Assembly (NCBI GenBank): GCA_003563255.1
Contig: PWSL01000293.1
Location: forward strand, 1-8,999
DNA length: 8,999 nucleotides
Direction: 5' to 3'
Origin: Desulfonatronospira sp.
GTDB taxonomy: Bacteria > Desulfobacterota > Desulfovibrionia > Desulfovibrionales > Desulfonatronovibrionaceae
Shown: positions 1 through 6,138 of the stretch, piece by piece
Layout: the number at the start of each line of letters is the position of its first letter
Position numbering within the stretch: the stretch's first letter is position 1
Position numbers and translations under genes: made by a program
Notes under the pieces: generated by a model
Seen by the model: the letters and a program-made list of their open reading frames with translations, nothing else
Told to the model about the DNA's origin: nothing
Database searches by the model: none

Positions 1-14
1 AACCTGTCTAAATT

Positions 15-94
15 GGGGACAGGCACCCCCGCACTTATTTTTCTGAAGGATGATTGACAGGTTTTAAAAATAAGTGCGGGGAGAGCCAGTCCCC
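15..94. repeat. Palindromic GGGGACAG-type intergenic repeat, element A
   Basis: A perfect 16-bp inverted repeat pairs 27-42 with 66-81 (arm CCCCGCACTTATTTTT) around a 23-nt loop. It is extended outward by an imperfect match between GGGGACAGGCAC (15-26) and the reverse complement of GAGCCAGTCCCC (83-94). The GGGGACAG core recurs in three other intergenic regions of this window. The element lies downstream of the minus-strand M20 gene. No T-run follows either arm, so it is not a typical intrinsic terminator, although the RNA could form a stable 3' stem. Such dispersed palindromes resemble REP/MITE elements mobilised in trans by an IS200-like (RAYT) transposase. That relationship is inferred, and no transposase is present here. 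Confidence 0.7.
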
Positions 95-102
95 GGAGGT
101 CA

Positions 103-165
103 ATAAATAAGTTTCGCTGTAATGTTATAGTATGTATTAATATCAATAAAGCGAAATTTATTTAT
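103..165. repeat. Inverted repeat overlapping the M20 gene stop codon
   Basis: Positions 103-118 (ATAAATAAGTTTCGCT) pair with 150-165 at 15 of 16 bases around a 31-nt AT-rich loop. The right arm contains the stop codon of the minus-strand M20 gene (162-164). There is no U-tract, so this is more likely an mRNA 3'-end hairpin or a repeat remnant than a canonical terminator. Confidence 0.5.
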
Positions 166-1310
166 CCGCCTTTATAATCATGTTCAAGGCCGGCACACAA
201 GGCTGTGTAGATACGGGCTGCGCTGGTGACTTCGGCAAGGCTGGTATGCTCATCAGGGGTATGTGCGGTCTCCAGTGCCCCCGGACCGAGGATCACGGGT
301 TGGGAACCTGCCTGGTAAAACAGATTGCCGTCTGACTGAGAGCGAAATATATTCTCGTAATACGGCACACCCAGGTAATGATATACCCTGTTCAGTTGGT
401 TGGCCATAAAATGCTCATTGCCCAGGTCGTATCCTGAATATGAGGATTCAAACCCGACCTCCAGGTTCAGGTCCGGGATAAAATCGTGGGCCTCCATGGC
501 CCTTTGGCGAATAAGGGTCTTAAGCTTTTTCAGGTCCATGCCTGGACGCAGATGCAGATCAATCCAGGTCTCGCAGCGGTCCGGCACAACAAAGCCCGCC
601 CTGGAAGAACTCATCTCTCTGATGGAATACACAAGGTTGGAAGCTTCCTGCTGAAAAAGCTCGTGCCTGCCCAGATGTAAAAGGATTTTCAGCATGGACT
701 CCACGGCATTATGTCCCAGTTCCGGCAGGGAGGAATGGCTTTTACGGCCGGTGGTTTCCAGGAAGGCCTCCAGGTATCCGTAGTGGGAGTAGCAAACTGC
801 CAGGCTTGTAGGTTCTCCAATGATCACCCAGGGAGGGCGTATGTTTTCCAGGAACACCTCACTGCCGTCACCGCTTTCCTCTTCCCCCACCACCAGGGCC
901 AGACCCACCGGAGGACGTTCTGTGGGTTCAAATGCGCCGGCCAGGGCCATCCAGGTCTCCACCATGGCCGCACATCCGCCCTTCATGTCGGCGCTGCCCA
1001 GCCCCCTGATGATGCCGCCCTGTTCATAAGGCCCTTCTTCTTCAAAATCCCAGTCCGCAACGGTGTCCACGTGCCCCACCAGGTAAAGCAAAGGCTCCTG
1101 GGATCCCATTGCAAGAAGGAGGTTGAAGCGGTCCTCTTCCACCTCCTGGCGGGTCACCTCAAAACCTTCGGTTCTAAAACGATCTTCCAGGTAAACCTGG
1201 ATATCCTTTTCTTTACCAGAGGGGGAATAAATATCTATCATCTCCACCAGTACAGATAAAAGCCTCTGGGGATCTATCTTGCGAAGCGCCTGATCTATTC
1301 TTTCATGCAT
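162..1310 (-). CDS. M20-family metallohydrolase (ArgE/DapE-like deacylase or peptidase)
   Basis: The 382-residue protein is a full-length member of the ArgE/DapE/carboxypeptidase G2 family, cytosolic di-zinc enzymes that cleave N-acyl or peptide amide bonds. The motifs appear in order: GHVDTV with H80 and D82; SADMKGG with bridging D108; GEEE with the general base and metal ligand at E143/E144; GEPT with E166; the start of the dimerisation lid at GHNAVE (H200); and a C-terminal AHTPDEH with H350 as the likely last metal ligand. There is no signal peptide. The start overlaps the last 8 nt of the upstream GNAT gene, and a weak AGAG lies about 8 nt upstream, so translational coupling is likely. 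The substrate cannot be read from sequence; an N-acetylated amino acid or amino sugar derivative is possible. It is the last gene of the operon. Confidence 0.88.
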   Translation of the reverse strand: MHERIDQALRKIDPQRLLSVLVEMIDIYSPSGKEKDIQVYLEDRFRTEGFEVTRQEVEEDRFNLLLAMGSQEPLLYLVGHVDTVADWDFEEEGPYEQGGIIRGLGSADMKGGCAAMVETWMALAGAFEPTERPPVGLALVVGEEESGDGSEVFLENIRPPWVIIGEPTSLAVCYSHYGYLEAFLETTGRKSHSSLPELGHNAVESMLKILLHLGRHELFQQEASNLVYSIREMSSSRAGFVVPDRCETWIDLHLRPGMDLKKLKTLIRQRAMEAHDFIPDLNLEVGFESSYSGYDLGNEHFMANQLNRVYHYLGVPYYENIFRSQSDGNLFYQAGSQPVILGPGALETAHTPDEHTSLAEVTSAARIYTALCAGLEHDYKGG

Positions 1311-1884
1311 AGCTGGATCTCTTTGGTGTCTTTTTCTTCTGCACTATGGATTTTCTGCCGCTTTTCGGCCTTTTCTTCTTACCGGGTTTGGTTTTGGCTT
1401 TGCGACTGAGGTTCATGCTCAAAAAAACATGTTCCTTCATATCGTCAAAGCCCTGCTTCTGAAAGAAACGAATGGCGGAAACATTATCCCCGGCGGTATC
1501 CACAATGACCATGCGCACACCCGTCTGCTCCATCCGCCTGACTATTTCCTTGAACAGGCGGTTGCCCACTCCGGCGTGCTGCATGTTCTTGCGCACCCCC
1601 AGCCAGGTCAGGTAGCCGTACTTCCATGCAGACCTGGGCTTTTCCACTGTAGTGGCCAGGGCAAAACCAACGATATGTTCGTCTACTTCGGCCACCAGAC
1701 AAAGCTCGTTGTCAGTGCTGAACAGGTTTATAATCTCATATTCGTCCCAGGTGCGGTAAAGGCTGGTTGAAAACTCGGCTGTAAAGACCTCTTCACCTAT
1801 ATGAAATACAGGAGCCAGATCATCAATACCCATTTCCCTGATACGAATTTTTGGCGCCTTTATCTCCTCTTCCGACGTGTCCAT
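1303..1884 (-). CDS. GNAT-family N-acetyltransferase with lysine-rich C-terminal tail
   Basis: The 193-residue protein has a GNAT acetyltransferase fold over roughly residues 12-160. Beta strand 4 (YLTWLGV) is followed by the acetyl-CoA pyrophosphate-binding loop QHAGVG at 102-107. A later NVSAIRFFQKQGF segment (about 134-146) is the usual motif B with the catalytic-side N and the FY-like end. From residue 161 the protein continues into a 33-residue tail with 16 Lys/Arg that is probably disordered and suited to nucleic-acid or ribosome contact. A strong Shine-Dalgarno (GGAGGAGG) immediately precedes the ATG. The gene lies 21 nt after the wbpA-type gene and overlaps the M20 gene by 8 nt, so all three are probably co-transcribed. 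The acceptor is unknown. The pairing with a possible deacylase suggests a shared N-acetylated metabolite, which is inference only. Confidence 0.88.
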   Translation of the reverse strand: MDTSEEEIKAPKIRIREMGIDDLAPVFHIGEEVFTAEFSTSLYRTWDEYEIINLFSTDNELCLVAEVDEHIVGFALATTVEKPRSAWKYGYLTWLGVRKNMQHAGVGNRLFKEIVRRMEQTGVRMVIVDTAGDNVSAIRFFQKQGFDDMKEHVFLSMNLSRKAKTKPGKKKRPKSGRKSIVQKKKTPKRSSYA

Positions 1885-1905
1885 TTCCTCCTCCGGTTAA
1901 AAGTT

Positions 1906-3219
1906 TCAGGCCCTGAAGACCTTGCCGGGCGAATCAGCAAAAAAACCCCGGGTATCCAGGACCGGAACATTCAGGCTGGAGGGATCCAGATCCCGGTAAT
2001 CCCTGTGCGCGGTACAAAGAATAACCAGGTCAAACTCCCCGGAAACCTGCACTGATTTGCGCCCTGCATAATGGGCATATTCTCTGGAGGGCTTGATAAC
2101 CGGCACAAAAGGATCATTATAATAAACATCCGCCCCTTTATTTTCCAGCAGCTGCATTATCTTGTAGGTTGGCGACTCCCGGTCGTCATCCACGTCTGGT
2201 TTGTAAGCCAGTCCCAGGATCAATATCCTTGATCCTTTCAAGGACTTATCAAACTCGTTCAACACCTCCATGACCCTTTGCACCACGAAATAGGGCATGG
2301 AAGTGTTGATCTCTCCTGCCAGCTCGATAAAACGCGTGGCCACATCGTACTCCCTGGCCTTCCAGGTAAGGTAGAAGGGGTCAATAGGGATGCAGTGCCC
2401 TCCCAGGCCCGGTCCCGGATAAAAGGGCATGTACCCGAAGGGCTTGGTGGAGGCGGCCCGGATCACCTCGAATATATCAATGCCCATTTTCATGAAGGCT
2501 GTTTTCATCTCGTTCACTAAGGCAATATTTACGCTTCTGAAAATGTTCTCCATGAGCTTGACCGCTTCTGCTGTCCTGGTGGAAGATACCGGCACCAACT
2601 GGTCAATAACCCGGCCGTACAGGGCCATGCCGGTCTCCAGGCAGTCCCGGGTGATGCCTCCGCAGACCTTGGGTATATTCCTGGTATTGAACCCCGGATT
2701 CCCAGGGTCTTCGCGCTCTGGAGAATAGACCAAAAAGACATCCCGGCCGATTCTAAGCCCAGCGGACTCTATGCGGGGGCACAGTTCTTCATCCGTGGTG
2801 CCGGGATAGGTGGTGGACTCCAGGGAAACCACCTGGCCGGGCCGCATGACAGGGAGGATTTCCTCCAGGGAGTTTATCACGTAGGTAAGATCCGGCTCGC
2901 GGTGTTTATCCAGGGGCGTCGGAACACACAATATCAGGGCATCCGCCTCCCCAGCCCTGGAAAAATCCAATGAAGCCTCCAGTCGCCCCTGCTGCACGGC
3001 TTGCTTCAAAGGCCTGGAGGGGATATGTCTTATATAGCTCTCACCCGCCTTGATACTTTCAACTTTTTTCGGATCAATATCCAGGCCAAGTACCGGGTAT
3101 CCCACTTCCAGATAACGAAGGGCCAGAGGCAAGCCCACGTAACCCAGCCCGATTATGCCTATCCTGGCTTCACCGGAGTTCAGTTTATTGATCAGCTCAA
3201 TTTTCATAGTCAACCCCAT
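1906..3219 (-). CDS. wbpA: UDP-N-acetyl-D-glucosamine 6-dehydrogenase (WbpA-type nucleotide sugar dehydrogenase)
   Basis: This cytosolic enzyme of the UDP-glucose/GDP-mannose dehydrogenase family oxidises C6 of a UDP-N-acetylhexosamine to a uronic acid with two NAD+, supplying precursors for O-antigen or capsule. At 437 residues it is full length. The N-terminal Rossmann motif GLGYVG is at 24-29. ESTTYPGTT (134-142) and YSPEREDPGNP (165-175) follow. The central helix carries K221 and N225 (KLMEN). The catalytic Cys is C276 within GPGLGGHCIPIDP (269-281). A C-terminal domain begins with LGLAYKPDVDDDRESP. The close fit to WbpA, including FYLTWKAREY, favours UDP-GlcNAc as substrate over UDP-Glc. 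ATGs exist at 3219 and 3207; the second (MKIE) fits the family N-terminus better, but neither has an ideal ribosome binding site. It is the first gene of a three-gene operon; no other polysaccharide genes are in view. Confidence 0.93.
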   Translation of the reverse strand: MGLTMKIELINKLNSGEARIGIIGLGYVGLPLALRYLEVGYPVLGLDIDPKKVESIKAGESYIRHIPSRPLKQAVQQGRLEASLDFSRAGEADALILCVPTPLDKHREPDLTYVINSLEEILPVMRPGQVVSLESTTYPGTTDEELCPRIESAGLRIGRDVFLVYSPEREDPGNPGFNTRNIPKVCGGITRDCLETGMALYGRVIDQLVPVSSTRTAEAVKLMENIFRSVNIALVNEMKTAFMKMGIDIFEVIRAASTKPFGYMPFYPGPGLGGHCIPIDPFYLTWKAREYDVATRFIELAGEINTSMPYFVVQRVMEVLNEFDKSLKGSRILILGLAYKPDVDDDRESPTYKIMQLLENKGADVYYNDPFVPVIKPSREYAHYAGRKSVQVSGEFDLVILCTAHRDYRDLDPSSLNVPVLDTRGFFADSPGKVFRA

Positions 3220-3252
3220 CTCCAGGGCATGGTCAGCTGCCCGCTTCAGAAG

Positions 3253-3287
3253 TTGTGATCTGTAATCTGTTATCTGTTATCTGTTAT
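3253..3287. repeat. Heptanucleotide tandem repeat, five units
   Basis: Five consecutive 7-mers are present: TTGTGAT, CTGTAAT, then CTGTTAT three times. The array starts 33 bp upstream of the first possible start codon of the minus-strand wbpA-type gene, so it falls in that gene's leader or promoter region. Heptameric arrays of this kind are known as STRRs in cyanobacteria. Copy number could vary by slippage. Confidence 0.75.
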
Positions 3288-3333
3288 CAGAAAATCCAGA
3301 TAAGTGATAACATATTTTACCTGATTCCTGAAA

Positions 3334-3526
3334 AGTAAGCATTCAGAGGGTGCCGGAACCGGCCAGGGGACAGTCCCCGCAACACCTTTCCTGCACTTCC
3401 TGCACAAAAAAAATGACAAACGCGTATCTGTTCAGCGCTTTTAAGGAAAGCAGGGGACAGACACTCCGCCGGATAGTCCGGTCGTTTTACGGTTTGAGGT
3501 CGGCAAAAGTGCCTGTCCCCGGTGGC
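3334..3526. repeat. Composite GGGGACAG-type palindromic element B
   Basis: This element fills most of the gene-free stretch at 3220-3579. Its left end (3334-3350) matches the terminal repeat of element D at 15 of 17 bases. Positions 3368-3396 match the reverse complement of 6750-6778 in element D at 27 of 29. Positions 3420-3468 match the reverse complement of 6006-6054 in element C at 45 of 49. The right half has its own inverted repeat: GGGGACAGACACT at 3453-3465 pairs with 3508-3520, with a small CCGGA-TAG-TCCGG hairpin inside at 3469-3481. The palindrome GGGGACAGTCCCC lies at 3366-3378. No right-hand copy of the D-type terminal repeat was found, so the element looks like a mosaic or nested insertion. 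No coding function is apparent. Confidence 0.72.
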
Positions 3527-3579
3527 CGAGACGATAATTTACACAAAGTGTCGTTGTAGTGATATGTTTCGCTGTAGTG

Positions 3580-3843
3580 CTAAGGGGAATTTTTCAAATA
3601 ATTCAGGGTTTCCCTGTATCTTTGCAGTCTGTCTTCCAATTCTTTTTTATGCTGAGAATCAAGGGAGTTGAAGTGCTCTTTGTTGTACTCTACCTCAAGT
3701 CTTCTGACTTCTTCTTCAAAATAGCTGATATCTTTTCTCTGTCTCAGCTGTTTTTTGGCTTTGAAATAGAGACCGCTTAAGTAATACACAACAAAATATG
3801 TTATGAGCAGAATTATTGAAATATAGAACAGGTAGGTCAGCAT
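3580..3843 (-). CDS. Small membrane-anchored coiled-coil protein, unknown function
   Basis: I do not recognise a family. The 87-residue product has a strongly hydrophobic N-terminal segment (about residues 2-26, rich in Leu, Ile, Tyr and Phe) that should form one transmembrane helix. A basic patch (KAKKQLRQRK, about 28-37) follows and implies a cytoplasmic C-terminus. The rest is a highly charged helix (about 40-84) with heptad-like spacing, which suggests a short coiled coil. The ATG has no strong Shine-Dalgarno; only GAG lies about 7 nt upstream. The gene sits downstream of the tRNA terminator, so it probably has its own promoter, which I could not identify with confidence. The architecture resembles small scaffolding or septation proteins, but that is only a shape resemblance. 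Confidence 0.6.
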   Translation of the reverse strand: MLTYLFYISIILLITYFVVYYLSGLYFKAKKQLRQRKDISYFEEEVRRLEVEYNKEHFNSLDSQHKKELEDRLQRYRETLNYLKNSP

Positions 3844-3902
3844 ATAAAACTCGAAAAAAACGGGGTGACTGTCACGGGTTGGAATATTCTGTGCAATTAT
3901 CC

Positions 3903-3934
3903 AAAAAAAAGGCCGGGGAAAGCAAATCCCGGCC
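3903..3934 (-). terminator. Rho-independent terminator of the tRNA unit
   Basis: On the minus strand, stem GGCCGGG (3928-3934) pairs with CCCGGCC (3911-3917) around a 10-nt loop, and eight T residues (3903-3910) follow directly. It lies 14 bp after the tRNA-Asp 3' end, which makes it the end of the tRNA transcript. Confidence 0.9.
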
Positions 3935-3947
3935 TATGATTTTCTTG

Positions 3948-4024
<77 letters not shown>

Positions 4025-4030
4025 GCATCA

Positions 4031-4106
4031 TGGTGGGCGGAACAGGGCTCGAACCTGTGACCCCCGGCTTGTAAGGCCGATGCTCTCCCAACTGAGCTAT
4101 CCGCCC
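4031..4106 (-). tRNA. tRNA-Val (TAC)
   Basis: This is a 76-nt cloverleaf with encoded CCA (4031-4033). The acceptor stem opens GGGCGGA. The D arm contains AGCTCAGTTGGGAGAGC. The anticodon loop is CTTACAA, giving anticodon TAC at 4071-4073. The T arm has the usual GGTTCGAGCC. It is the first gene of the Val-Asp tRNA pair and starts 12 bp after the -10 box described at 4119-4147. Confidence 0.97.
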
Positions 4107-4118
4107 TCTTGAAAGAAC

Positions 4119-4147
4119 AAAATAAACTTTGCATCGCCGGTTGTCAA
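4119..4147 (-). promoter_or_regulatory. Sigma70-type promoter of the tRNA-Val/Asp unit
   Basis: On the minus strand a perfect -35 box TTGACA (4142-4147) is separated by exactly 17 bp from a TATTTT -10 box (4119-4124, 4 of 6 consensus). The first tRNA base is 12 bp beyond the -10 box, so the 5' leader should be only a few bases long. The promoter begins 8 bp after the tmk stop codon. Confidence 0.75.
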
Positions 4148-4155
4148 CACTTTTT

Positions 4156-4794
4156 TTATAAATTCTCCATATATTCATTTACTCTGTTTCTAACCCTGTC
4201 AAACACGGTGTCCTGGTCCTCTGCAGCATCCAGGACCACTATTCTTTGTGGCTCCTGAGAGGCCAGCTCCAGGTATCCTAACCTGACCCTGATGTGAAAA
4301 TCCAGGGCCTCGGCCTCAAATCGCCCCTCGGAACTGGTGATATTTTGTACCATGTTCCTCTCCAGAGCACGTCTAAGTCCTGTTTCCGGGGACAGGTCCA
4401 GCAGGAAGGTCAGATCAGGCCATGTCCCGTCAACTGCGACCCTGTTCATGTTCTGCAGGGTCTGTACATGCATCTCCCGGCCGAACCCCTGGTATGCCAC
4501 AGTTGAATCTATGAAGCGATCCGAAATCACGGTTTTGCCTGTATGAAGGGCCGGGCGGATTACCTGCTGCACGTGCTGGGTCCGGTCAGCCAGGTACAGA
4601 AAAAGTTCCGCCTCCCTGGTAAGATCGTTGTTTTCCAGGGAAAGAAGCATCTTACGCAGTTCCTTTCCAAGCCTGCTTCCCCCCGGCTCAAGGGTCAGCA
4701 GCACTTCCCGTCCATTGCCTTCCAGGTAATCCTTGAGATGCCTTGCCTGCGTGGACTTGCCGCAGCCCTCTATTCCTTCAAAGGTAATAAACAC
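4156..4794 (-). CDS. tmk: Thymidylate kinase (dTMP kinase)
   Basis: The enzyme phosphorylates dTMP to dTDP with ATP, an essential cytosolic step of dTTP synthesis. At 212 residues it has the normal bacterial length. The P-loop GIEGCGKST is at 7-15. EPGGS is at 36-40, the DRF motif with the catalytic-region Asp/Arg is at 92-94, and YQGFGR is at 101-106 (thymine-binding region). The LID is around residues 140-160. One oddity is L35 where most bacterial enzymes have Arg in the TREPGG motif. The start is GTG (4792-4794) preceded by AAGGAAGG at close spacing; this gives the expected N-terminus MFITFEG. The gene overlaps the end of the upstream HD-domain nuclease gene by 25 nt, so the two are surely co-transcribed and probably translationally coupled. 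No terminator separates it from the tRNA unit. Confidence 0.96.
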   Translation of the reverse strand: MFITFEGIEGCGKSTQARHLKDYLEGNGREVLLTLEPGGSRLGKELRKMLLSLENNDLTREAELFLYLADRTQHVQQVIRPALHTGKTVISDRFIDSTVAYQGFGREMHVQTLQNMNRVAVDGTWPDLTFLLDLSPETGLRRALERNMVQNITSSEGRFEAEALDFHIRVRLGYLELASQEPQRIVVLDAAEDQDTVFDRVRNRVNEYMENL

Positions 4795-5807
4795 CGTCCT
4801 TCCTTTCTGGTGGTCTGGACGCTGGCGGTTCCGGGCCTGGGGGTCCTTTCAGGCTGAAATACATATCTGCCCAGGGACCTCTGGTAGTCCGACCAGGTTC
4901 CTGCTGTTTCTTCAGCTGCCTGTCCCCCTCCCAGAGCCTGTTCCAGTGTCTTGATCTTGGCGTCCAGGTTGTCTGCAAAATGCAGCACAAAAGCCTCCCT
5001 GGTCTTGGGCCTTTTGGGAGAGCCGAACTCCAGTTCTCCGTGGTGGCTTATGATTATATGCTTAAAATGCATAATGAGATCAGCATTAAGCTCTTTGGCC
5101 TTGTCCAGGAAAGGCTCCAGCATATCCAGGCCCAGGAATATATGTCCCAGGAGCTTGCCCTGGTCGGAATACTCCCTGCTTGCCCCGGGCAGGATCTCCC
5201 TGGCCTTTCCCAGGTCATGAACAGCTGCAGCAGACAGGAGTATATCACGGTCCAGGTCCGGGTAAAGATCGCAGACCTGGTTGCAGATTCGGCTTACGCT
5301 CAGGGTATGTTCAAGGAGTCCCCCCATGTAGGCATGGTGGATACTTTTGGCGGCCGGGGCCTTTAAAAGGGCCTTTTTGATATCTTCTTGGGAAAGTACC
5401 TTTTTTATCAGCTTTTTCCAGGCCGGGTAAGAGATATTCTGGTGCAGAAATAATAGCAGGTTCTGGTGCAGTTCTTCCGGGGGGATGTCTGAAACCGGCA
5501 GAAATAGTCCCGGGTCAGCCTCTGCCTCATCCACAAACTGCATTTCTTCAATATTGAGCTGTACCTGCTCCCCGAAAACCTGTGAATTCGCCCTGATATG
5601 CACCAGCTGTTCCTCGGGGATATCCTGAAAATTGCGGCTCAAGGGGTTCCAGATGCGGGCCTGAATCTCTCCGCTTCTGTCCTGCAGGGTCAACTGCCAG
5701 TAAGGGCCGTTTCTGGCCTGAGCCTGCCTGGCCCTGATAACCATGAAAAGGTCTTCAACCTGCTGCCCGGCCTTGATATCCTGTACAAATTTTTTTTTGT
5801 TCTGCAT
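4770..5807 (-). CDS. YhaM-type 3'-5' exoribonuclease (OB-fold plus HD domain)
   Basis: The 345-residue protein has the YhaM/Cbf1 architecture. An N-terminal OB-fold nucleic-acid-binding domain (about 15-95, including YWQLTLQDRSGEIQARIWN at 36-54) is followed by a metal-dependent HD domain (about 150-290). Likely metal ligands are H167 in GLLEHTLSV, the H197-D198 pair in AAAVHDLGK, H222, H255/H256 in ISHHGE, and D279 in HFADNLDAK. Known family members degrade RNA, and in some cases ssDNA, from the 3' end in the cytoplasm. A basic, proline-containing tail follows residue 317. The ATG has no visible Shine-Dalgarno, and codons 4-6 lie in a run of nine A residues, so the exact start is uncertain. 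It is the first gene of a two-gene unit with tmk, overlapping it by 25 nt. Confidence 0.87.
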   Translation of the reverse strand: MQNKKKFVQDIKAGQQVEDLFMVIRARQAQARNGPYWQLTLQDRSGEIQARIWNPLSRNFQDIPEEQLVHIRANSQVFGEQVQLNIEEMQFVDEAEADPGLFLPVSDIPPEELHQNLLLFLHQNISYPAWKKLIKKVLSQEDIKKALLKAPAAKSIHHAYMGGLLEHTLSVSRICNQVCDLYPDLDRDILLSAAAVHDLGKAREILPGASREYSDQGKLLGHIFLGLDMLEPFLDKAKELNADLIMHFKHIIISHHGELEFGSPKRPKTREAFVLHFADNLDAKIKTLEQALGGGQAAEETAGTWSDYQRSLGRYVFQPERTPRPGTASVQTTRKEGRCLLPLKE

Positions 5808-5895
5808 GGTGTTGTAAATAAATAAACATTGGAGTATGAACCGGTGCTTGATTGATTGACTGCAACAGGCGATACAGCCAACCGGCGATTATATA

Positions 5896-6054
5896 ACATG
5901 TATCTGTTCAGCGCTTTGCATGTCGCATGGGAACTGGCTCTTCCGGGACCCACTTGTCCCAGAAATCGAGTCATTTTGAGCACAAAATGATGCTCAAGTG
6001 GGTCCCGGAGTGCCTGTCCCCTGCTTTCCTTAACAGCTCTAAACAGATACGCGT
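5896..6054. mobile_element. MITE-like element C with about 22-bp terminal inverted repeats
   Basis: The left end (5896-5917, ACATGTATCTGTTCAGCGCTTT) and the reverse complement of the right end (6033-6054) match at about 17 of 22 positions. Inside, 5941-5956 pairs with 5995-6010 at 15 of 16 bases (GGGACCCACTTG core). This is flanked by GGGAACTGGCTC and GTGCCTGTCCCC as a looser extension. At the centre, TCATTTT (5971-5977) pairs with AAAATGA (5984-5990). The whole 159-bp element could fold into one long cruciform. It has no coding capacity and fills much of the 5808-6138 gap between the divergent YhaM-type gene and korD. I could not see a clear target-site duplication. Confidence 0.72.
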
Positions 6055-6067
6055 GAAAAAAAATGGG

Positions 6068-6097
6068 TTGCGGGCATAGCCCGCCTTAGCATAATAT
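6068..6097 (+). promoter_or_regulatory. Candidate promoter of the kor operon, with hairpin in the spacer
   Basis: A TTGCGG -35-like box (6068-6073) lies 18 bp before TAATAT (6092-6097), a good -10 match. Transcription would begin near 6104, giving a leader of about 35 nt before korD. A perfect 6-bp palindrome GCGGGC-ATA-GCCCGC (6070-6084) overlaps the -35 box and spacer, where a repressor could bind. There is no direct evidence for such a factor. Confidence 0.45.
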
Positions 6098-6138
6098 TTT
6101 AACCTACCATGCTATTAATCAATTCACAAGGATAAACT

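Noticed and set aside
27..81. Strong hairpin downstream of the M20 gene as an intrinsic terminator
   Set aside because: The 16-bp stem is followed by GC-rich sequence on both strands rather than a T-run, and the sequence belongs to the dispersed palindromic family.
711..1259. 182-codon open frame on the plus strand opposite the M20 gene
   Set aside because: It is antisense to a gene with all M20 metal-ligand motifs, and its own product (rich in His, Gln and Gly) shows no domain.
3350..3559. 69-codon plus-strand open frame across element B
   Set aside because: It is made almost wholly of palindromic repeat sequence, lacks a ribosome binding site, and shows no protein motif.
3865..3875. 11-bp palindrome GTGACTGTCAC upstream of the small membrane protein gene as an operator
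   Set aside because: It is short and single-copy in the window, and no promoter could be placed beside it, so it is not distinguishable from chance.
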